DNA of 64,000 nt, taken from contig MU858241.1 in the NCBI GenBank assembly GCA_033297075.1, forward strand, positions 1-64,000. The letters run 5' to 3'. How positions within the stretch are numbered: position 1 is the stretch's first letter; each line of letters begins with the position of its first letter. The stretch comes from Rhypophila decipiens. Its lineage: Eukaryota > Ascomycota > Sordariomycetes > Sordariales > Naviculisporaceae. The position numbers and the translations under genes were made by a program. The notes beneath the pieces were generated by a model. It made no database searches. It saw only the letters and a list, made by a program, of their open reading frames with translations, and had not been told where the DNA came from. Positions 44,237-53,657 of the stretch are shown piece after piece.

Positions 44237-44816
44237 TTAGGTGTAATAACTATCTACTAGTGTTCCGTCTTGTCTAAGACTAGAGGGCAAGACGCGAGAT
44301 ACCCGAGTCCGACTTGCAGGCTCGCGTTCACAGGTACAGCCTAACAAATATTGCCGACTAGGAGCTGGCATACAAGAAGGAAAGGGCCCCTCAGTGATAC
44401 TCCCATCGAGGAATTGGTGGACTCGGCGGACGACTTTTCCATCGAAGGGAGACTGAGTCTCGATGATGCGCACGTGGAAAGATAGCCCATGGATGTGAAC
44501 AGCTCATCGACGAGCCGATTGGGGGTGTGGCTCAGTAGCTTCCTTGTCGTTAAGCCACGGAAGCTTAAGCACCACGACTGTGGGGCACAGCGTGAGGCAT
44601 GACCTGAGTCCAATCCACCGGAGCCGATGTGGCCCATCCCTCTCGGGCAAAAGTGCGGAAAGTCTGGCTGATCTGCACCTTCCAGCGTGGATAGCGGGAT
44701 GCGGGGGGTGTCATGTATTTGGGCTGCACCTTCAGATTGGGCGCTTGCCGAAGAGCCGGGAGGAAAGTTGTGCCGAGTGGCCTCTGAGGCGCATCCCTCA
44801 GGTCGGTGATGGACAC
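44237..44816 (-). pseudogene. possible decayed gene, unknown family
   Basis: Three successive minus-strand frames read like protein but do not join cleanly. 44816-44565 begins SITDLRDAPQRPLGTTF and ends near DWTQVMPHAVP. An open stretch VVLKLPWLNDKEATEPHP follows in another frame. 44473-44237 reads VRIIETQSPFDGKVVRRVHQ. No splice sites link them convincingly. It could be a broken gene, a multi-intron gene, or chance. The family is not recognised. Confidence 0.25.
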
Positions 44817-45140
44817 CCGGACTTCTGCATGGGTGCCTCACCGACGACCGCTGTTGGTTAAAATCGGTCCACACCCGTCAGTTTGTTTGAAAATCTTTTC
44901 TCTTCCTTTCAACAATCGTTTTCCGCCCTTGACACAACGATAATATCGTCCTCGCGTGGGCGAGTTCTGCCGAGCCTTGATGTAAGTTGTTGATTGAGCT
45001 GATTCTCTTGGTTTATATTTTTTATTTCGTCACTAGCCGTACCCATGCACAAAACACTTTGCTGACTGAAGTTGGACAGAGCTTTGTAGGACATATCAAC
45101 CTATCTAACCGAAACATCGGGACCTCGAGGGAGGACATAG
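44817..45140. other. intergenic, possible 5' exon of the zinc-finger gene
   Basis: A 65-codon frame at 44987-45184 begins with a hydrophobic stretch and might hold an upstream exon of the zinc-finger gene, but no splice pair could be settled. Confidence 0.3.
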
Positions 45141-45975
45141 ATTTGTCCTCCCTCTCCCCCTATTTCGGAGTCATGGAGCAGTGATCAAGTAAACGATGGT
45201 CTCGGGGGTGCACTTTGGGATCCTCTCAATGGTTTCTACGGCTTTGCCGGGCTGGTAGACAACCGAGATGGACTCGATTTGCCCTCTGGGCTATCAGACT
45301 TCGAACACTGGGTGCTGGGGAGTGGTGGAACGGGCGACGAGGGGGATCGTGCCGTCGGGAATGGTGGAGAGGGGACATGGACGTCGGACGTGGACTGCGT
45401 CGGGGCTATTGCAGGCACTGGAGTTATTGAATCAAATGTCGGTATCCCGGTGCCCACAATCACATGGCCCCAGGCTCAGCAGCCCAATAATGACTGGGAA
45501 CCCGCAACCTGGTCATTTCCAATTTCGGGCTATCTGGGCAACCGGCTTGAAGAGACAAGGGCGAGGGCTCTTTCAAGGTCTCAAGATCTTTGGCCGGTCA
45601 TGCCGGGTCTGCAGGAGCCGTCCGCTGCCATCGGAGTTCACGCGTCCATGTCAAGCTCAATGCCGGAGTCCTCGTCAGGTACAGGTGTAGGGAGGTCTGT
45701 CGTTGAATCAAGGTACGTTCTGCTGCTGTCCTTCCCCCGAGTCCGATTAATATTGAGTGCTAACACCACACAGCCACCAAAAGCCACATCCATGTACAGA
45801 AGGTGGATGTACAACGAGGTTCACATCACGACGAGATCTCCGGAGGCACGTGAAGTCCAAGCATGAGATGCATCACACGCCTTGTCCGAAGTGTTCAAAG
45901 TCACTGAGAACAAGGTCCGACAATCTCAAGAGACACTTGGACAAGTACTGTGCTGGAGAAAGGGAGATGCGTTGA
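45141..45975 (+). CDS. C2H2 zinc-finger protein (5' end unresolved)
   Basis: This is a probable nuclear DNA-binding protein. A Gly/Asp/Ser-rich N-terminal region (LWDPLNGFYGFAGLVDNRDG, then SGLSDFEHWVLGSGG) runs to a GTACGT donor at about 45711. The acceptor CACAG before 45774 joins in frame to two C2H2 fingers at the C-terminus: HPCTEGGCTTRFTSRRDLRRHVKSKH, of which the first 20 residues already show CX4C and the rest gives HX4H, and TPCPKCSKSLRTRSDNLKRH with a final LDKYC, where Cys replaces the second His. The C-terminal two-finger plan is common in fungal regulators. No in-frame ATG exists in the large exon, so translation must start in an unidentified upstream exon, or the start is lost. 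Confidence 0.6.
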
Positions 45976-47040
45976 TTTGACAGAGGGTCAATTCAACGGA
46001 GGTTATTTTATTTACGTTCTGCCAGGCTGCACCATCCGCCCGCCGACCGAAAACCGGAGGCAAGGACAGATAGGTGCAACACAGCCCGGTCACGTTATTA
46101 TATCAGCCAAACATTCGGTTGATACGCCCCAGACTCCTTTACTGGATGTTCTGACCAACAGGAGAGGAGGAATATTGGACCTTCCCTAACAGTCTTAACC
46201 TTGATTTTGTTTTTCTACTGCTGGATTAATTTTTGGTTTCTTTTTTTTTCTCAGGTAAATCTTTTGTGTCTTTTGCTTTCGCCGGCCCACGCGGCAATCC
46301 TCAATTGAAAAGTCCACAATCAGACATAGTACCATAGTCCACGAGTCCTCAGAGATTCTACTGCTGGATATAAAGCTATTTGTAATAGGAGGAGGGTCAA
46401 CGAGCACCTTCCTGATCGGGCAAGTGGATCTACTATATAGCCCTCACAACGGTTCCGCTCTTATACGGGTTTCCTGGCTATAACCGTTGTAGGATGGTTG
46501 CTCCGGGGATACCCCCCTTTCCTGCTGCTCTTCAGGGCCAAGTCTGGGTTCACTGGCTGGCTAGCTGGTCCCGGTTGGACAGCTTTCCAAGGGGACTGGT
46601 TGGTTTTGTGTTGAATGGAATCAGGCGTCTTGGACTGTACGAATACTAATAGGAATCTTGGGTCATAATATTAAATGCATTTTCAACTCCTTTCTTATGT
46701 ATATTCTCAATCCCTCCAATGTATTTAAGGGATTACAAAAACACCGATAGGGGGATTGCAAAGCACTGATAGGGGATTGTAAGATGCCTATGAATTGTCC
46801 ATTACACAGATTGGTACAAGGTTTGGCAAACTACCATAGAAAACGGTCTGATTTCGAGTAGAGCCCAAACTTCAAAACTCCCCTTCATAATCGTTAACAC
46901 CTTGAAATTTCCCTCATCGACAATATATCATCAGCTGCTTAAACATCGCAGCGTAGCACGCCGTTTCCGTTGTGGATTCGTTCGTCTGTTTGTCGAGACA
47001 GCCAATCGTGTTAGCCATGGAACAGCGCAACTCATAATAC
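45976..47040. other. intergenic, nothing recognised
   Basis: This is a pyrimidine- and A-rich convergent gap. Near 46680-46790 there is a stretch with repeated AGGGGATTG/AGGGATTA words, resembling the AT-rich word at 18290-18320. No gene is seen. Confidence 0.35.
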
Positions 47041-47735
47041 TCAACCAAGGACTGGCTGGACCCGGGCAAGAAGGCGAGGAATAGTGTATTGGTATTTGGT
47101 ATCACAGTTGCATAAAGAGTAACACATACCAAGATTCTTTTGATATGTCCATGAAGACGGCCCACCGGGGTAGGTGGTGCACTTGGTCGAGAAGTGCTGC
47201 TGGTCGACCAAGGCCCATGAGCTACAGGAGCTTTGGTAGTTGCCGCTGATTATTGGACTCATGGGTTAGATGTTGAGCTTTTTCAGACGTCAAAGAAGGA
47301 CAGGAAAACTCACCCGCGACGCCAATCCAACTGCCCGTTCGCATTCGCGAGACAATTGTTGAGGTTGAGCTCAGACCAGGTCCAGCCGCCGCCCTGGTTG
47401 CGACAGTTGCACCGCAGGGCGTTGTTGTTGACTATCGTGCAGCTGGAGCAGGAGCCCCTGTAGCTGCGCTTGTCCAAGGATTCATCATGGACGGCGTTGC
47501 CGTCCTTATCGACTGACACGGTCGAAAACACCAAGTCGCCGTCGTGGTCAGCTGATAGCAGGGCGGCTTCAGACTCTGGGACGACAGTTCCTGTCACCAG
47601 ATGGCGCTCGGCTCCGGGGGCAGCCGGCTTGGGAACGATGCTTGCGACGGGGGGAGTGGGTGTGGCTAGAACTAGGACATTGGCGGTCAATGTCACGAGC
47701 ATGGCTGTTCCGAGGGGGGAGGAGAAGAAGTGCAT
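47041..47735 (-). CDS. secreted cyanovirin-N homologue (CVNH) lectin-like protein
   Basis: CVNH proteins are small carbohydrate-binding proteins found in filamentous fungi and ferns. Exon 1 (47735-47314) and exon 2 (47245-47130) join in frame, and a third tiny exon ends at 47041, for about 183 residues. The start MHFFSSPLGTAMLVTLTANV is a signal peptide. A pro-like region follows, with a dibasic LDKRSYRG before the mature domain. The first CVNH module is plain: GSCSSCTIVNNNALRCNCRN, then WSELNLNNCLANANGQLDW. The second module is shorter and divergent (NYQSSCSSWALVDQQHFSTK, then C) and lacks a complete second half. The KR site suggests kexin processing. A TATA box lies about 110 bp upstream. 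The sugar specificity is unknown. Confidence 0.8.
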
Positions 47736-47843
47736 CTTGAAGGTGGAGGTGGGATGATCGAACTGAGGTGGTGTTATGGATTGAGGCTGGAATGTGATGG
47801 TGATGCAAAAAGAAAAGGAGAACATGAGCGAGCGGCGAGCCTG

Positions 47844-47851
47844 TTTATATA
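47844..47851 (-). promoter_or_regulatory. TATA box of the CVNH gene
   Basis: TATATAAA on the minus strand is about 110 bp before the ATG at 47735, at a normal distance for a fungal core promoter. Confidence 0.55.
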
Positions 47852-49602
47852 AGATTTCACATGAAATAGAGACCAGATATCTTCATAGGAAGAGGCGGGT
47901 CTCGATGGGACCTATTCTCTTTCTCCGATTTCGCGCAATGCTATTTTCGTATCAAATCCACCTGTATCCTTAATCGCCCTCGCAGGATCAGGATGGTGGT
48001 TCCGTTCTCCATTCAACGTCTGACCCAACAGCTGAGGCCATCACAAACCTTGCGGTCATTGGCGACCAATCGGCTACAAAAGGACCCCACGGGGAGGCGT
48101 AGATCGCTCACGGTACGGAAAGAATAAGCTTAACGTGGCCAAGCTCGCCTCGAGCTCATTGGACTTGGGGAAATGTAACCTTGGGGCAGACCTAGGTTGA
48201 TGATATTCTCCACCGATACCTCTTAAATCTAGGCTACAATACTCGGTAAAGACCCTGCATGAGGTAGCTTTGTCTAGCCGGCCCGAGATTGAAAGCCCCT
48301 AAAAGGAGGTCGTCAACTTGGACTGTATGGCCATACGCACTTTGAAGCTTGGACTTTGTGTGTGCCCACCCACTCCAACAGTCTATGTATATAGCATTCG
48401 AGTAAATTCTGGGCCAACACACCTTCGCCAATTGGTCAGTTAAATGCGGCTGTTCATGAGTGTAGTCCTTTGGTCAATGATTGCTGTTTAATTGAGTATA
48501 GGGCCGTGCTGCAGTGGATTTTGCCGTATAAAAAAGTGAACTTTCATATGTCGGAACCTGAAAAGTCCAACTTGGAGACTCAAGGGTACATACAGCCTTG
48601 ACGTTTAGTACAGTCCGAGTTGACCACCTCCTTAAAAGAGACTAATTGGGCTTGGAAACGAACGAAGGAGCTCGCAAGCGTGGAAACGCTGCAAAGTAAC
48701 CCCAGAATGCTTCCTTCGCTTCATTTGTGGTATGAAAATTGCGCTACGGCTGGCCCCGCCATGAACCGTGACTGGCCTCGGGGCAGCAGTGCCTGAACAT
48801 ACCGCTCTCTCGCCGGAACATCTTACTGCTACATACTAGTAGCTCCTTTCACATCTTGTGCCTTGATCTACAGTTGCATTCTACACGAACCAAGCAGCCA
48901 CGTACGGCCTTTCTTGGTACCTGGTTCTAGATCTTGCACTCCGAACTTTCCCGGTCCGGTGCAACTGGGCCGAGGGTCTGAGACTGGGTAGGCACCAGGC
49001 TATTCGCTCTGTCGAGCATCTCTCTTATACATGCATTTCTCCCTGAGTGTCTAAAGGTCTCATGTTTCACTCTAACTAACAAAGAAACGAAGAAGCCGTC
49101 GTGGCCAAAAGACGACATAGTCGTCTGGAAATCTCTGACTAGACTATTAGTGGATCCGGATCCTTTAGTACTACACTGGCTAGTGGTGGATCCGTTACGG
49201 CGGAGCCGTCATGACCGTTCCCTTCGTCCTCGGCGCATTCGCCGGCTAGATCCTAGTTCCAACACAGATCGCCAGTTGAAATAACATGTGCTTACATGGG
49301 CCTGAAAGTAAAAAGGATATCACAAGGCGGGGTGTGAGTGTCTATGATCCGCCAAGCCCTCATCTGGGCGCAGTACTTTTGAACCCCCCAATGACGTCGT
49401 TGTTGATATATATACGCGACTGCCATCCACCGGGCCGGATGTCCGACAATCGGGGGCAGCATTTCCCCGCTGTAGATCTAGGTTTCCATTCCGGATGTAC
49501 GGTACGTCCCAGGGATGGTCCCTCTCTCCACCTACCAGGAGTTAGGACCGTGATTAAACGGTTCCTTCCTTGACAGCAGTCAAAGGAGGAGGATCCATCG
49601 GA

Positions 49603-49759
49603 TCAATCAGACAGGCTGGATTGATTGGAAAGACGTAGTGGTTGTTGGGTTTGAACTGACGATGGCTTCGTTGCAGTTCAATCGCCTTGATTGAACTATA
49701 GGTCGTCCGACGTGGCTACTTGGCCAATCTGTACAAATTGATTGATCTGTTGTTCAATC
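49603..49759. repeat. cluster of TCAATC/GATTGA hexamers
   Basis: Six copies occur within 157 bp: TCAATC at 49603, 49678 and 49754, and GATTGA at 49619, 49689 and 49740. They form three closely spaced inverted pairs. No gene is near, and the role is unknown. Confidence 0.5.
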
Positions 49760-51113
49760 CAGCAGTCCAACTGATGTTGACTGACGGCTGCTCGTTTCTT
49801 TTTTCCTTAATTATTATCTTGATTCTCTTGGCTAAACCCTTGGCTCCTCTCTGTTTCCTCAACCTTTACTTGATGCTTACTTATTCATTCCTTTGTCCCG
49901 TCTTACTCTATTCTTATTCCCTCTCTTTTTAATCTTTATAAGTGCTTTTTATATCCACCGTGCGAGGTGTTATAACGTTCCCGTGAGACTTGAATCCCAC
50001 AAGAGCCACATTTCTGTTTTCAAGCTCGTCCAATTTCCCTTTTTTCTCTTCCTGTTGCTCATGAAACTTGCCTTCCACCTCTTCAAGGCACCAAACCTCA
50101 CTCGCTTTGTCTGATGCAAACTTTCTATGGCCATGTATTTGGCCTAAACCTCAAGATGCCCATGAGAAATCGAGTTCATAATAGTTCCCACTCTCGAACC
50201 ACGTGCACTTTATTTCAAAATATGCTACACACAAATGTGTGGGAACGAAAGTCGGCCCTTCAATTTTCCGCAGCAATCTCTCTAGTTGAGTGAGTTCGTG
50301 CAAAGTTTGGTTCGGGAGTGCTGTTGATTGTGGGCAAATAGGCAAAAGCGAGATGGCACGAGATTCACCCCTGAGCCAGGCTTCTGGTGCTGGGCGCAAT
50401 ATACTTTGCCGTGTGGGAATGAAGCCGATACTACCGTTACGTAATGGACCCTTGCCCAGCTTTTGATGACGAGTTTGCTGGTAGCTGCTTCGACTCGCGA
50501 TACTGACTTTGTCGTCGGATTCATGTGATTGTGAGGCTAGACTTTTCTCTCACAAGAGTTGACGTTCTCATAAACTTTGCCAAGTGACGTCAAAACGTAG
50601 AATTTCTAGTTAGTTTCTAGGCAGGATCACCGTCGGCTTCTTCCTCAGCAGCCAGATCTTCCCGCGTCTAGCGCCTGCCCAGCCACTTGGCAGCCGTTGC
50701 CAATGCGGAGGGCAACGGCGACGCTCTGGGGAAGGAAGCCATTCCTGTGGAGTTGGTCGGTTATGACGGAACACAAGACAACTGATCGACCGTGGTGAGC
50801 CCTGCTGACGGCGGCTAATAGCGATACCAAGAGTTTCTGACCTTGAAGACTGGTCAACCCGAGACTTTCCAAGACGGGTAGATGTGAGACCAAGACTTGC
50901 ACTGTTGGACATGGGACTTGGATGTTGAAAAGACACATCTTTATCCGTATATCTAGAAAATAAAAGGACTTTTCGCTTTTTTTGGGCTTTGTTCCTTCGA
51001 TTTTCCGTGACCTGGAGCAATACGTTGACTTGCAAATGGTTCTTTGGAGAAGCTCTCATTTGTCGTGATAGCCTCATCCAGTTCAGGCACTCACTGGCAG
51101 TTCTAAACTAAAA

Positions 51114-52971
51114 ATGGCACCAACATCTATTCACTCGCTCAGGGGCCTTCTCCTGTCTCAAATCCTCGTCCATCTCGCAATTGCCCACAGTCCGCAGGAA
51201 GCCCAACTTCCAATCCATAGTCACAACCATCATGACCAAAACCACAATCACAACCCGAAACACAATGACTCGAGACAACGACAAAAGCAAGCCTACAGCC
51301 ACGATCGGGGTGATGACGAAAGCTGCCTCCCTGGCCCCCTGCTGCACCCAAAGCACCCAACATGCGTAACCGAGATATTCATCTCAGACGAGCCGTCTTC
51401 TGAATTCTCGCCATGGACCCACGAACCATTCTGCGCACCTGGCTCCGACAAAGAAGCCGAATATCTCTACTGCGTCTTCACAAACGCCAAATATCCTTCC
51501 CCCGACAAGGGGCTCAGCATAATCGCCAATCCCGCCGACCCTGGGACTGAGAAATCTCTCTCCGCGCTGGCTACCCTCTTTGAGTCACTCACAAACCCAG
51601 ACTCACCCCACAAGAATAACCTCCAGGCCAAATCCTCGAAAAAACAAGAACCCTCAACACCGGGCTACCAAGTCACCCCGATAAAAGGAAAGGGTATGGG
51701 CCTGGTCGCCACGAGGAAGGTACGAAAAGGTCAGGTCATAATGGTAGACTACGCTGCTCTCCTTGCCGAGACAGTTTTCCCGAGCAAGGTGAAACGAGAT
51801 GTTGGTCGGGAATTGTTGGAGCGGGCGGTGAAGAGGTTGCCTGTCCAGAGAAGACAACTGGTCTTGGGCTTGGCGGGGAGCGGGACTGATTTGAAAGGTC
51901 GTAGGCGGACTGATGGGGGCGACGAGGCGAATGTGGAGGATCTTGTCAAGACGAATTCGTTTACTGTTGAGGTTGGGGGTGGGAGTTTTATGGCGCTTTT
52001 TCCTCGGATTGCGGTGAGTTTCAGTTCCCATCATGATTCGCTGTTCAGGCTGGGGACAGTAGTGGAAATATGACATGGTGACTGACTATGGCTTGATGAA
52101 TAGAGGATTAACCACGCTTGCAAGCCGAGGTGAGTCATTCATCCAGTCTCTAATGATCTAAGAGGCTAGCCTGGCGCCAGAGCAAGAGACCCAGGGAGCT
52201 GACTCTTTGTCATTTACAGTGCCTTTACCCGTTTCGATGAAAAGACACTTTCCAACACGGTCCTCGCCTTCCGGGACATTTCCAAAGGCGAAGAGATTAC
52301 CATCAGCTGTATGTTACCTTGCATGACCCTGTTCTAATCCATATCCTTTCACCAAACATCTCCACCTCCAATTCATGATCTATTACTGGCCGTCCCGCTT
52401 TCTTCAAGGGGTACATGAGCACTGCATTGTACTAACATAATGCCTCCAAATCCCAGACTCCGAATTCGGCCTAACCCACCCCGAACGAACACGCCTCCTC
52501 CCCCTAAAATGGAACTTCAAATGTACCTGCTCCCTCTGCACCTCATCCCCCACCGAAATCCAAGCATCCGACACCCGGCGCGCAAAAGTGAAAGCCCTCG
52601 GCCCGCAGGTAATCTCCCAGGTCCAATCGGGAAATTTTGCCACTGCCATTGAGTTAAACAAGGAAATGGTGGAACTCATGCATATCGAGGGGTTAGTCCC
52701 CCATCGCGGGGAGCACTGGGAGGTTATGGCGCGGCTTTTACTTGCTGAGGCGAATAAGCTTGCGACGAGGGCGAGGAGTACAGGGAAGGATGGGGAGGAT
52801 GCTAGTGGGGAAAGTTTGAGGGAGAGGGGTCGGGCTTTGGTCAAAGAGGCGAAGAGGTATTTGGGCTTGGCGATTGAGGAGATTGAAGAGTTTGGGGGCA
52901 GCTGGGGGAGTGATGAGGTTGAGGGAGAGGAAAAGATTGAGGAGTTGAGGGGGTGGTTGGCCAAGTTGTGA
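51114..52971 (+). CDS. SET-domain protein with apparent signal peptide
   Basis: SET domains are usually protein-lysine methyltransferases. The exons 51114-52013, 52104-52129, 52220-52308 and 52457-52971 join in frame to give 509 residues. The start MAPTSIHSLRGLLLSQILVH with the following LAIAHSP looks like a signal peptide. It is followed by a His/Asn-rich stretch (HSHNHHDQNHNHN) and a cysteine-bearing region (ESCLPGPLL, PTCVTEIF, PFCAPGS, YLYCVF). The SET domain begins with KGKGMGLVATRKVRKGQVI (about residues 190-208). It has the motif RINHACKPS near residues 300-308, which spans two introns, and ends with KGEEITISYSEFGLTHPER. A short FKCTCSLC cysteine cluster follows, as after many SMYD/SET5-like domains, and then a helical tail. 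A secreted SET protein is unusual, but many such genes exist in ascomycetes. Confidence 0.85.
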
Positions 52972-53657
52972 TTTTCGGTTTTTTGTTGCCTGGCAGAGGA
53001 TGATGTTTGGTGAGTGCAGTGATTTGGGATGGGTGGCCAGAGAGGGATTTTATGTTTTTGGGGTTCTAATGTTGATGCTCTTTTTTAACTGGGTAGGCAG
53101 GTAACTCGTCCGTCAGGTATGCTTTATTGTTTGAAAATTTTACAGGTTCGTAAAGACGTCGTCACTAGGGATCCAGATGGTCATGATGATGGGTACCAAA
53201 ATTACTGACTTGATGCATCGTGAAATCACAGATATTGAAGGCGACTGTCATTGAACCTTTGATGAGAAGTCTCTGAGGCGTGAAGAGATGTTGTCGCAAA
53301 CACCAGTGACAATACATGGCCTAGTCGAAAACATAGCCTCAGTACATCACACGTTATAAAGTGTTACGGATAACAAGGTCACCAATCACAAGCAGCAAAG
53401 AAAGGAGTGTAACCTAAAACATGTATTCAAGAGTCCTGGTTCCCAAAAGGGCCGAATCTCTAAACTACTCGACAGCCGTGCTAGGCTGTGATATTGCTCG
53501 ATACAAAACAAAGTGCATGGGAAATTGACAACCTAGAACTACCAAATTCCACCAAGCAACATGTGAAAGAAACAAACGAAATCAATGGCATATCCTGCCT
53601 GTTACCCCATACTCCAGACCCGTGTAATGTGAAGAAGCTGCTCATCAGGTCACGTCT
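52972..53657. other. convergent intergenic region
   Basis: This gap holds the 3' flanks of the SET and coiled-coil genes. No gene is seen. Confidence 0.45.

Larger units (their letters stand above)
47736..51113. other. long intergenic region (3.4 kb)
   Basis: No gene can be supported. 49600-49760 holds a cluster of TCAATC/GATTGA motifs. 49130-49260 has repeated GGATCC words. A minus-strand open frame at 50645-50938 has a helix-like composition but no recognised motif. Pyrimidine-rich tracts occupy 49790-50110. Confidence 0.35.

Noticed and set aside
50645..50938. 97-codon minus-strand frame
   Set aside because: It has a helix-like composition but no recognised family, and two overlapping frames read equally well. 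The evidence is not sufficient to call a gene.
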